DNA of 22,678 bases, taken from NCBI GenBank assembly GCA_964351855.1, contig CAYGQD010000105.1, positions 1 through 22,678 on the forward strand, given 5' to 3'. The notes below the pieces were generated by a model. That model did not search any database. It saw nothing but the letters and a program-made list of their open reading frames with translations, and had not been told where the DNA came from. Source of the DNA: JBCDHN01 sp964351855. GTDB taxonomy: Bacteria; Verrucomicrobiota; Verrucomicrobiia; Verrucomicrobiales; DEV007. Numbering within the stretch: the stretch's first letter is position 1; every line of letters starts with the position of its first letter. This document shows positions 8,807 to 15,776 of this stretch, piece by piece. The position numbers were made by a program, and so were the translations under genes.

Positions 8807-8847
8807 GCGCGAAGCCTAGCAGGGACCGAATGTGGTCGCAACCGGAC

Positions 8848-8878
8848 AAAAAGCCTCGCGCAAGGGCGAGAACTTTTT
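8848..8878. terminator. Terminator-like hairpin in the spacer between divergent genes
   Basis: AAAAAG (8848-8853) and CTTTTT (8873-8878) flank the inner pair CTCGC (8855-8859) / GCGAG (8866-8870). The A-stem-T arrangement resembles a bidirectional intrinsic terminator. It is unexpected because both flanking genes point away from it. The rest of the spacer 8807-9000 shows no convincing gene. Confidence 0.35.
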
Positions 8879-9000
8879 AGCTGCGTTCGAGAGAGTGGTC
8901 TGCTGGCGAGGATTTCGATCTCGGAGGGTTCGGAAAAATCGACGATGAGGCGATTTGATTCAGTTGACCGGAAGCGGGCTGAATCTACCATGGCGACAAA

Positions 9001-10920
9001 ATGGACCTGTCCTTCCCAGATGTCAGCGATAGCCTCGGCCAGCGGATTGGCGAATTCCTCACGAGTCAGTTCGAGGTGCCGGACCATATCCAGCAGATTC
9101 TGGATCTCCAGTTCGCCGGGAACACGGTGATGGCGTATGCATTTCTGCTGGGGGCGGTGCTGATCGGCTGGGTGGTGAGTTTCATGGTCAGTTTCCTGGT
9201 GGGGCGGGTGGTGCGGCTGGCCTTCGGACGGCTTTCGCCGAAGTTCGCGAAGGGAGTGTCCCGGGCAATCGCCGGTCCGATCCGGATCTCGGTGTTGTGC
9301 TGGGTGGCGCTGCAGGGGACGGTGTTTCTGGTGAAGCCACCGGTGGCGATGGAACCGGTTGTGGTGATGGAGGAGGCGGCGGTGCCAGGAATCGGAGTGA
9401 CGGTGGTGGAGGCTGTCGAAGTTTCCCCGGACGGTGCGGAGCCGGTGGTGGAGGTGGCGGAGACGGCTCCGGCGCAGTTCCTCGATCGCATCCAATGGCG
9501 TCCACACTGGACCTATCTGACGCTGCGAGCCTTCTTTCAGGTGAGCCTGATTTTGTCCCTCTTCTGGATCGTGGCGCGGCTGATGCGCTTCTTTTGGAAG
9601 GGGTATCTGGAGCCTTGGATCGAGACCTCGGTCAATGGAATCGAGAAGCGCTACTTCGGGCTCATGTTCCGCCTGGCGATGTTGGCCCTGTGGCTCTGGG
9701 CGATTCTATCGAGCATCGCGGCTCTGGGTTTCGACTCGCGGGACGAGATTCGGCAGGTGCTGGGATTCTCCGCAGCGAGCAACACGATCGGGGCCTACTT
9801 CTCCTTCCTCGGCCTCGTCCTCATCGCCCTGCTGCTGGGGCGGACGCTGTTCAATGTCTTGACCCGAGTGGTGGAGAAGGTGGTGACGAAATACGGAGAA
9901 GAAACGGTGGATCTGGAGAAGACGTGGTTCTCCGGACTGGAGCGTCCGGTCATTTACCTGATCACGCTGATCGGCTTCCGGATCGCGGCGACGGCGACGT
10001 TGACCCCGAGCGAAAGCTTCCCGGACATTCACGGCATCATCTTCATGGGGTTGAACGTCTGCATGACGATCACGCTGACTTGGATCACGTTCATCCTGAT
10101 CGACAAGTTCTTCCGCCACATCCTCCAGCCGTTGACGGTGGGGAACGCGGTGATCGACGAGCAGCTCCTGATGTTGGCGCGGAAGACGGCCAAAATCGGC
10201 GTAGGGCTGATCAGCTTCATCTTTATGATCAAGTCTCTGGGTCAAGATCCCGGCACGGTCATCGCAGGTCTGGGCATCGGCGGACTGGCTGTCAGCTTCG
10301 CGGCGAAGGACACGCTGAGCAACTTCATGGCCGGTCTGACCCTTTACGCGAGCAAGCCCTTCCGGATGGCGGACTTCATCATCGTGGAAGGGGACGAGGC
10401 GGAGGGTCTGGTGGAAGAGATCGGCCTGCGCGCGACGATCGTGCGGAAGCGGGACGGGACCAAGCTGATTATCCCGAACGAGAAGCTGACCTCCGCCGTG
10501 GTGGAAAATCGCACGGTGAAGGGGAAGACGAAGGAGAGTATCCTCTTTTCGATCGACATCGTGACCACGCCGCAGAAACGGGACGAGGCCATCCAGCTCT
10601 TCGTCAAGACGGTTCACGACGTGGAGGGAGCGGCGGACCCGCAAGTGGACTTTCTGCGATATGAGGAAGACAGCCTGGAGCTGCTGCTCTCCTACTGGGT
10701 GGAGCTTCCCGAGAAGCTGAACGCGATCCGGACCCAGATTCTGCTCCTGGTGGATACGCGGCTGCGTGACATCGGGGTGGAGATAGCCATTCCGACGATG
10801 TCCCACGTCTTCGGCGGTTACCTTCACAACGGGGACGCGCCGGAAGCGAAGGCGGTACTGGAAGCCGTGGGTAGGGAGCGGGCCAAGCCGCGTCTCCCGG
10901 TGATTCCGGAGCGGGACTGA
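9001..10920 (+). CDS. Large MscS-family mechanosensitive ion channel
   Basis: A 639-residue protein. The C-terminal third is a canonical MscS unit: pore helix and beta domain with GLGIGGLAVSFAAKDTLSNF (about residues 423-442), then the beta barrel (FIIVEGDEAEGLVEEI, KLIIPNEKLTSAVVENRT) and an alpha/beta cytoplasmic end. Upstream are several more membrane helices, making this an extended channel. The first helix (about residues 45-65) is followed by a further hydrophobic stretch and then an unusual Val/Glu/Pro-rich outer loop (about residues 115-160). Such channels release solutes on hypo-osmotic shock. The ATG at 9001 is used because an upstream ATG (8990) is in another frame. Several long overlapping frames on both strands are shadows caused by GC-rich codon use. 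Confidence 0.93.
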   Translation: MDLSFPDVSDSLGQRIGEFLTSQFEVPDHIQQILDLQFAGNTVMAYAFLLGAVLIGWVVSFMVSFLVGRVVRLAFGRLSPKFAKGVSRAIAGPIRISVLCWVALQGTVFLVKPPVAMEPVVVMEEAAVPGIGVTVVEAVEVSPDGAEPVVEVAETAPAQFLDRIQWRPHWTYLTLRAFFQVSLILSLFWIVARLMRFFWKGYLEPWIETSVNGIEKRYFGLMFRLAMLALWLWAILSSIAALGFDSRDEIRQVLGFSAASNTIGAYFSFLGLVLIALLLGRTLFNVLTRVVEKVVTKYGEETVDLEKTWFSGLERPVIYLITLIGFRIAATATLTPSESFPDIHGIIFMGLNVCMTITLTWITFILIDKFFRHILQPLTVGNAVIDEQLLMLARKTAKIGVGLISFIFMIKSLGQDPGTVIAGLGIGGLAVSFAAKDTLSNFMAGLTLYASKPFRMADFIIVEGDEAEGLVEEIGLRATIVRKRDGTKLIIPNEKLTSAVVENRTVKGKTKESILFSIDIVTTPQKRDEAIQLFVKTVHDVEGAADPQVDFLRYEEDSLELLLSYWVELPEKLNAIRTQILLLVDTRLRDIGVEIAIPTMSHVFGGYLHNGDAPEAKAVLEAVGRERAKPRLPVIPERD

Positions 10921-10940
10921 GATATCTGATTGGAGGGCAG

Positions 10941-10967
10941 AATCGAACGCCAAATTTGAATTCGATT
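10941..10967 (+). repeat. Inverted repeat after the channel gene, possible weak terminator
   Basis: AATCGAA (10941-10947) and TTCGATT (10961-10967), followed by GAACCTTTT. It lies 20 bases after the channel stop and 40 bases before the sigma-factor start. The stem is AT-rich and the T run short, so termination is uncertain. Confidence 0.3.
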
Positions 10968-10984
10968 GAACCTTTTGGCCAGTG

Positions 10985-11016
10985 TTCGACATGAAGCGCT
11001 GAACTTCATGTCCGAA
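10985..11016 (+). promoter_or_regulatory. Hairpin enclosing the start codon of the ECF sigma gene
   Basis: The left arm TTCGACATGAAG (10985-10996) pairs with the right arm CTTCATGTCCGAA (11004-11016), giving 12 base pairs with one bulged C (11012) and a 7-base loop. The ATG start at 11008-11010 is inside the right arm. The left arm also holds a three-codon frame, ATG AAG CGC TGA (10991-11002). In mRNA this would sequester the start codon; in DNA it could also be a palindromic operator. Confidence 0.55.
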
Positions 11017-11616
11017 ACGCCTCCGGAATCCCCTGCCATTCTCCAGCTGATCGACCGCGCCAAGTCCGGCGATGTCGAGGCGTTTTCCGAGCTGATGGAG
11101 GAATTGCAGCCTCGTCTTTTGGCTCAAGCGATCGCTTTTTGCGGGAATCCTGAAACGGCTCGCGATGTGGTCCAGGAAACGATGTTCGCCGCTTGGAAGA
11201 GCCTGGATCGCTTCAATGGTTCTTGCCGGTTCTTCACCTGGCTCTACGTGATTTTACTGCGCCAGCACCGTCGTTCGGTGGGCTGGTTCTCGCGACGACT
11301 TCCCTTGGCTACCGCAGACGAAATCGAGACCGCGCCGCGTTTCGAGGCGGATCCCGAAGTATCCTCGGTCCCCGGAACGGACGAATCCGAATTGCTCCGA
11401 TCCATGGTGGCGGCGCTTCCGACCAAGCAACGGGACGTGCTTCGGTTACGATATTATGCAGGAGCCACGGAATCGGAGATTGCCGCCTCCCTCGGGATTT
11501 CGCCAGGAACCGTGAAAAGCCGGTTGCATCACGGACTGCGGAAATTGCGGCTCATGAAAGAAAAAGTGAACGCTCTGCACGATGCGGCGCATGAACCCCA
11601 GACGAAACCACGATGA
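11008..11616 (+). CDS. ECF-type RNA polymerase sigma factor
   Basis: A 202-residue protein from ATG 11008. Region 2 spans roughly FSELMEELQPRLLAQAIAFC through AARDVVQE-type ARDVVQETMFAAWKSL and FFTWLYVILLRQHRR. Region 4 is ALPTKQRDVLRLRYYAGATE followed by the helix-turn-helix SEIAASLGISPGTVKSRLHH. There is no region 1.1 or 3, so this is a group 4 (ECF) factor. The frame also allows a TTG at 10966 (14 residues longer), but the ATG gives the expected N-terminus (MSETPPESPAILQLIDRAKS). Its stop overlaps the start of the next gene as ATGA (11613-11616), so the two are translationally coupled. A strong hairpin encloses the ATG, suggesting control of translation. Confidence 0.92.
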   Translation: MSETPPESPAILQLIDRAKSGDVEAFSELMEELQPRLLAQAIAFCGNPETARDVVQETMFAAWKSLDRFNGSCRFFTWLYVILLRQHRRSVGWFSRRLPLATADEIETAPRFEADPEVSSVPGTDESELLRSMVAALPTKQRDVLRLRYYAGATESEIAASLGISPGTVKSRLHHGLRKLRLMKEKVNALHDAAHEPQTKPR

Positions 11617-11999
11617 ACGATCCCGAATCAGCAATGAGCGAACAGCTACGACGCGATGCCGAACGCATCTCCGAGGCTCCCTTCGACCGCAAGCTTCATC
11701 AATCGACGATCCGCCGGATTCGTCACCTGGAAGACAAGCCTTTGGATTCCGGCGTCTGGTCCCTGCGGAAATCGGCGCTCATGAGCATGGTCGCGCTGGG
11801 TTGTGGGATGATCGTTCTCGTCCTGTGGTGGCCGATCCAAACCGGGGACATCGTTCAGTCACCCGCCGTGCTTCCAAGCAGTACGTTGGCCTATCAAGCC
11901 GCGTATGCCGAAGGCGAAGAGGACCTGCTCGCCCAGTTGGATCGCGATGCCCGCAAGCTGCTGCCGCGTTCGTCCTTCGTCTTTCAATCCAATTTCTAA
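11613..11999 (+). CDS. Probable anti-sigma partner, single-pass membrane protein
   Basis: A 128-residue protein whose ATG overlaps the sigma-factor stop. It has a charged helical N-terminus with many Arg residues (FDRKLHQSTIRRIRHLEDK), one membrane helix (ALMSMVALGCGMIVLVLWWP, about residues 55-74) and a short outer tail ending in DLLAQLDRDARKLLPRSSF. It lacks the zinc-binding HxxxCxxC motif of classical ZAS anti-sigma factors, so the assignment rests on coupling with the sigma gene and topology. The N-terminal region is the likely sigma-binding part (inference). A secreted protein gene follows 24 bases downstream. Confidence 0.72.
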   Translation: MNDPESAMSEQLRRDAERISEAPFDRKLHQSTIRRIRHLEDKPLDSGVWSLRKSALMSMVALGCGMIVLVLWWPIQTGDIVQSPAVLPSSTLAYQAAYAEGEEDLLAQLDRDARKLLPRSSFVFQSNF

Positions 12000-12023
12000 C
12001 CTAAACCCGAACCCAATACTCTG

Positions 12024-12884
12024 ATGAAATCCTGTCTGATAATTCTCTCCGTTCTTGTTGGCGGTCTGGCTAGCCACTCCGCCGCACCCGGCCCCGAATC
12101 CGATTCCACCAATCCTGCTTTGCTCTATTGGCAAGCCGCCGCAGTTCTTCCAGCATTGTCCGATGCTCAGGCGATGACCTTGATCGCAATCTCCGATGGG
12201 GACGCGGAGGTGGATTTCGAGACCCTGGAATGGATGGAGTTTGAGGAAACCGAAAGATTCTTGAAGAAGGCCGCCAACTCCGATTCGCGTTGTGACTGGG
12301 GGCTGAGCAAAAAAGACGGATTTCGCATGTTGGTGCCGCATTTGGCGAAGATGCGGGAGTTTTCCACCTGGCTTCTCGCTCAGGCGGAAGTGGACTTTGC
12401 CGCTGGCCGCGTTGCCGAAGGAATCGAGCGTTTGCTCTTGAGTCATCAGGTGGCAAGAGATGCGGGGGCAGGGGAGTATCTCCTCGGTTTCGCGGTTCAG
12501 ACTGCACTGGAAAAGCGGTCGCTCGCTGCGACGGCTCGCCATTCCCAGAATTGGGACGAGCCCGCTCGCCTCACCTACGTCGCTCGCTATGAGAGTTTAC
12601 CGACTCTTCATAGCCTCTACGATTGCTACCGGGGCGAGGCCTCCTTGCTGAACGCAGCGATGGAGGAGAATCCGGAACAGACCGCGGAACTGCGGAAGTT
12701 CCACGCAGAAATGCTGACCGCCTTGCTCCTGCCAGTTTTGGAGCGTGAGCAGGCTGTGACCGCTGTTGAAAAGCGCTACCAGAACAGCGCCATTTCCCAT
12801 CTGATGCCGAATCTAACCAGCATCGTTCGTCAGGAATCGGAGATCGCCGAACTTCAGAAGGCTCGCTTCACCCAGCCTCATTAG
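12024..12884 (+). CDS. Secreted helical protein encoded with the ECF pair, unknown function
   Basis: A 286-residue protein with a signal peptide (MKSCLIILSVLVGGLASHSA). The mature protein starts with NPALLYWQAAAVLPALSDAQ, a segment type I associate with uncharacterised secreted proteins of planctomycetes and verrucomicrobia, and is almost entirely helical (for example AEVDFAAGRVAEGIERLLLS), as in TPR-like or helical-repeat folds. No catalytic motif is visible. It follows the sigma and membrane-partner genes after 24 bases on the same strand, so the three probably form one operon, and it may be either a regulator acting outside the membrane or the effector of the system. Function not known. 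Confidence 0.75.
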   Translation: MKSCLIILSVLVGGLASHSAAPGPESDSTNPALLYWQAAAVLPALSDAQAMTLIAISDGDAEVDFETLEWMEFEETERFLKKAANSDSRCDWGLSKKDGFRMLVPHLAKMREFSTWLLAQAEVDFAAGRVAEGIERLLLSHQVARDAGAGEYLLGFAVQTALEKRSLAATARHSQNWDEPARLTYVARYESLPTLHSLYDCYRGEASLLNAAMEENPEQTAELRKFHAEMLTALLLPVLEREQAVTAVEKRYQNSAISHLMPNLTSIVRQESEIAELQKARFTQPH

Positions 12885-12893
12885 GAGACAAAA

Positions 12894-12930
12894 AACAGCC
12901 ACGCCCGAAACGAATCGGAGCGTGGCTGTT
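12894..12930 (-). terminator. Strong intrinsic terminator after the cyclophilin gene
   Basis: An 11-base perfect stem AACAGCCACGC (12894-12904) / GCGTGGCTGTT (12920-12930), with a further inner pair CCGA/TCGG. On the minus strand the stem is followed by a run of six T (from the A run at 12890-12895). It sits between two converging genes and may also slow transcription coming from the + strand, although that side has no T run. Confidence 0.85.
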
Positions 12931-12955
12931 GAAAAACGGTGAGACGAATCTCGGA

Positions 12956-13570
12956 TTACTGAGCGTCGAGCGTCTTGTTCCACTTCGCCAGTTGATCGGC
13001 TTGAGCGGCGAAAAGGGCTTCGGTGGAGTCGAGAATTTCGATCGAGTTGATCTTGTCACCAACTTCGATGCTATCGACGACATCTTGCCCTTCGGTCACT
13101 TTGCCAAAGACAGCGTGTTTGCCGTTGAGCCAGGGAGTGGCGACGTGGGTGATGAAGAATTGGCTGCCATTGGTGCCGGGACCGGCGTTGGCCATGGAGA
13201 AGTAACCGGGGCCGTCATGCTTGAGGCTGGGATCAATTTCGTCACCGAACTTGTAGCCNNNNNNNNNNCGCCGGCGGCCACCGCGACCGGTTCCGGTCGG
13301 ATCACCACCTTGAATCATGAAATCTGGAATCACGCGATGAAAGACGATTCCGTCGTAATAGCCGCGCGTGGCCAGGTTCAGGTAGCTTGCCGCCGTGATG
13401 GGCGTTTTGCTGGCGTAGATGGTCCCGTGGATGTCTCCTTTGGTCGTCTTGAGAATGATTTTGATATCGGTCACTTTGGTCGTTTCGGGTTTGTCATTGT
13501 CCTGGCTGTGCGCCCAGGGGGCAACGATGCAAAAGGCCGCGAGCAGGGAAATAACGTGAAATTTCTTCAT
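12956..13570 (-). CDS. Secreted cyclophilin-type peptidyl-prolyl cis-trans isomerase (contains assembly gap)
   Basis: From ATG 13570 this is about 204 residues with a signal peptide (MKKFHVISLLAAFCIVAPWAHSQ). Cyclophilin motifs are clear: FHRVIPDFMIQGGDPTGTGR, then GYFSMANAGPGTNGSQFFIT and WLNGKHAVFGKV. It should isomerise X-Pro bonds during folding of exported proteins. Ten N (13259-13268) fall in the loop after GTGRGG and before GYKFGDE. The frame happens to be kept across the gap, but the true number of bases there is unknown. The frame is open upstream to 14278, but that extension runs antisense through surE and is not coding. A helical tail (about 25 residues) ends the protein. Confidence 0.93.
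   Translation of the reverse strand: MKKFHVISLLAAFCIVAPWAHSQDNDKPETTKVTDIKIILKTTKGDIHGTIYASKTPITAASYLNLATRGYYDGIVFHRVIPDFMIQGGDPTGTGRGGRRXXXXGYKFGDEIDPSLKHDGPGYFSMANAGPGTNGSQFFITHVATPWLNGKHAVFGKVTEGQDVVDSIEVGDKINSIEILDSTEALFAAQADQLAKWNKTLDAQ
13259..13268. other. Run of ten N (assembly gap)
   Basis: Ten undetermined bases interrupt the cyclophilin gene in a glycine-rich loop. Ten N is a common placeholder, so the real length may differ. The flanks (CGCCGGCGGCCACCGC) are very GC-rich and self-complementary, which could explain the gap. Confidence 0.95.
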
Positions 13571-13657
13571 GGAGTCAGGGTTATTGGGGTTGGGGTAGGG
13601 TTTGCAGTTGCCGCAAAAGGAGGGCAAGCGTAGGTCAACTTGGACCTCACGCAAGGG

Positions 13658-14344
13658 ATGATTATTCTGATTACAAATGACGATGGGATTGATGCGGAAG
13701 GGCTGGCGGCATTGCGTCAGGCGGCTTCCGGACTGGGAAAAATCTACACGGTGGCACCGGCGGGGGCGATGTCGCAGGTCGGGCATCGGGTAACGACGGA
13801 TACGCCGATTCGGGTCGATCAACGGGCTGAGCGGAGTTGGGCAGTCGAGGGAACGCCGGCGGATTGTGTCAGGGTGGCGCTCACCAGTCTCTTGCCGGAG
13901 AAACCGGATTGGGTGCTCAGCGGGATCAATCACGGCGGCAACATGGGTCACGACATCTACATTTCCGGGACGGTGGCGGCGGTGCGTGAAGCGGCCTATC
14001 ACGGCTACCGGGGAATCGCGGTTTCCCATTACCTGCGTCGCGAATTCCCGCTCGATTGGGAAGTTTCCGGACGTCGTGCGGCCACGGTGATTGCGCGATT
14101 GGTGGAGGAGAATCTGGCTCCAGGGGAGCATTGGAACGTCAATCTGCCGCATCTGGAGGCGGAAGCATCTGATCCGGAGGCGAGCGATACCCTGCCGGAA
14201 ATGGCTCCGTTGCCCGTTCGTTTCGAGGATTCGCCCGATGGACTTCGATACGTCGGGGTTTACGCGGATCGGCCCCATCAGCCAGGGTCCGATGTTGCGG
14301 CGTGTTTTGGTGGGAAGATCAGCGTCTCAAAACTGCGCATTTAG
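13658..14344 (+). CDS. surE: 5'-nucleotidase SurE (survival protein)
   Basis: A 228-residue protein from ATG 13658. The SurE metal site is visible: Asp8 and Asp9 in ITNDDGID, Ser39 in GAMSQVGH and Asn95 in SGINHGGNMG. The segments VEGTPADCV and ISGTVAAVREA are also family-typical. SurE removes phosphate from nucleoside 5' (and 3') monophosphates in the cytoplasm and is linked to stationary-phase survival. A TTG at 13640 would extend it by six residues, but ATG gives the canonical start (M-x-I-L-x-TNDDG). It is divergent from the cyclophilin gene (87-base spacer) and its last 18 bases overlap the 3' end of the converging sulfatase gene. Confidence 0.95.
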   Translation: MIILITNDDGIDAEGLAALRQAASGLGKIYTVAPAGAMSQVGHRVTTDTPIRVDQRAERSWAVEGTPADCVRVALTSLLPEKPDWVLSGINHGGNMGHDIYISGTVAAVREAAYHGYRGIAVSHYLRREFPLDWEVSGRRAATVIARLVEENLAPGEHWNVNLPHLEAEASDPEASDTLPEMAPLPVRFEDSPDGLRYVGVYADRPHQPGSDVAACFGGKISVSKLRI

Positions 14345-15706
14345 CTGCTCGCGCAGCGCTTCCAAAACCGGCCCTTTTTCGGGTTGGTTGGCCAGATTGG
14401 TGAACTGCTGGGGATCTTTCTCCATATCGTAGAGCAACTCGGTGCCGTCTTGGTAGTGAAAAAAGGCCCACTTCGGCGTCCGCAGAGATTTCCCTTTTGG
14501 CACAAAGGAAATCGCGCCATTGCGCAACGTCGCCGCCGGATCCTTCAGAATCGGAACCAGGCTTTTTCCTTGAACGGTTTCAGGAATCGCCAAACCGGTC
14601 AATTCGCTCGCCGTCGGGTAGATGTCGATCAGCTGAACGATCGAATCCGTGCGTCCCGGAGAGAATCCCGGTGCGGAAATGATCAGCGGAACCCTGGTAA
14701 CCTCCTCGTGGAGATTCGATTTCTGCCAAAAGTGGTGTTCGCCGAGGTGATAGCCGTGATCGCTCGTGAAAATGATCGCCGTGGATTCTCGCAGACCCAG
14801 CCGATCCAGTTCATCAAGGATCTTCCCCACTTGCTCGTCCATGAAGGTCACGGTGGCGTAGTAAGCGGCCCACATCCGCTGAATGTTTTCCGGGTATTTT
14901 CCGATTCCGGAATTCTCTGACATTAGGGACGGTCGGGCGATTTTCGGGATGTCGGACAAGTCGCCCTCCGGGACTTCGGGGAGCTGGATTGCTTCGTGGG
15001 GATAGAGGTCGAAATACTTCTTTGGGGCCACGCTGGGATAATGGGGTCGCACGAAACCGGTCGCGATGAAGAAGGGTTCGTCGCCTTTCTCACGAAGCAG
15101 CTCGATGGTCTTGTCTGCGGCTTTGAAATCGGGCTGATCAGAGCCATCGCCCTCGTAGCTGACACTGACGAACATGCGATGCTTCATCCGAGTCGATTCC
15201 CGTCCTTCCAGCTCCGTGGTGAAGATGTTCAGGTTCAGGCAAGCATAGTCGCCGGGCGTGTGTGCCTCTTGACCTGGCATGTTGAAGCGCTCATCCCAGC
15301 AGGCCGGGATATCGCCTCCATCGGTCCCATCGATGATGTCACCAGGAACCCGCATGTGGAAAATTTTGCCGACACGGGCGCTGTAGATCCCGTTGTTGAT
15401 GAAGTGTTCCCCCAGAGTCAGCCCCGCTTTATCCGTGTAGCGGCTGCGCATGAAGGAAGTGCGGGAAGGCTGACACCAGGTTCCCTGACAATACGCGCGT
15501 TCGAAGACGGTTCCCTGCTCCGCCAGTTGATCGAGGTGCGGCGTGTGAACCACGGTATCCCCATAGCAGCCTAAGACGCTGGCTTTGAGATCATCAGAAA
15601 CGATGAAGAGCACATTCTTGATCGGCGAATCAGCTCCACTGACGGGGCCAGAAAAAGCCAACCACAAGCTGGTGGCGAAAAGCCAAAGGATCCGGGGTTT
15701 CTGCAT
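14327..15706 (-). CDS. Secreted sulfatase, iduronate-2-sulfatase type
   Basis: A 459-residue protein with a signal peptide (MQKPRILWLFATSLWLAFSG). The sulfatase active site CQPSR is at residues 78-82; Cys78 would be converted to formylglycine. Metal ligands are expected at Asp38/Asp39 (LFIVSDDLK) and in the TSDHGYHLGE segment. Close likeness to the iduronate-2-sulfatase group comes from SFMRSRYTDKAGLTLGEHF and HHFWQKSNLHEE. It should remove sulfate esters from polysaccharides outside the cytoplasm. No formylglycine-generating enzyme or anaerobic maturase is in the window. It lies 70 bases downstream of the polysaccharide deacetylase gene on the same strand, and overlaps the surE 3' end. Confidence 0.94.
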   Translation of the reverse strand: MQKPRILWLFATSLWLAFSGPVSGADSPIKNVLFIVSDDLKASVLGCYGDTVVHTPHLDQLAEQGTVFERAYCQGTWCQPSRTSFMRSRYTDKAGLTLGEHFINNGIYSARVGKIFHMRVPGDIIDGTDGGDIPACWDERFNMPGQEAHTPGDYACLNLNIFTTELEGRESTRMKHRMFVSVSYEGDGSDQPDFKAADKTIELLREKGDEPFFIATGFVRPHYPSVAPKKYFDLYPHEAIQLPEVPEGDLSDIPKIARPSLMSENSGIGKYPENIQRMWAAYYATVTFMDEQVGKILDELDRLGLRESTAIIFTSDHGYHLGEHHFWQKSNLHEEVTRVPLIISAPGFSPGRTDSIVQLIDIYPTASELTGLAIPETVQGKSLVPILKDPAATLRNGAISFVPKGKSLRTPKWAFFHYQDGTELLYDMEKDPQQFTNLANQPEKGPVLEALREQLNAQF

Positions 15707-15751
15707 CCCTGGACCTAACGCGGAGTGAGCCGGTTTTCAACCAGCGCCGAT

Positions 15752-15773
15752 GTTTCGCCTTCTCTGGCGAAGC
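15752..15773 (-). other. Hairpin between deacetylase and sulfatase genes
   Basis: GTTTCGCC (15752-15759) and GGCGAAGC (15766-15773) form an eight-pair stem (one G-T pair) with a six-base loop. There is no T run on either strand, so it is more likely an mRNA stability or processing element than a terminator. Confidence 0.35.
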
Positions 15774-15776
15774 TTC

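Noticed and set aside
8734..9507. 257-codon minus strand frame with a protein-like stretch (AEAIADIWEGQVHFVAMV)
   Set aside because: It overlaps the N-terminus of the channel and the signal-peptide end of the propeller gene, and the rest is His/Arg low complexity. It mirrors the amphipathic start of the channel.
9297..10664. 455-codon + strand frame inside the channel gene
   Set aside because: It is a shifted frame of the MscS-type gene, with Gly/Asp/Arg low complexity and no motifs. The real frame has clear channel motifs.
9706..11127. 473-codon minus strand frame across the channel and the start of the sigma gene
   Set aside because: It is an antisense shadow rich in Arg, Gln and His that runs through two well-supported genes.
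13571..14278. Upstream extension of the cyclophilin frame
   Set aside because: It is antisense to surE. The ATG at 13570 starts a clean signal peptide.
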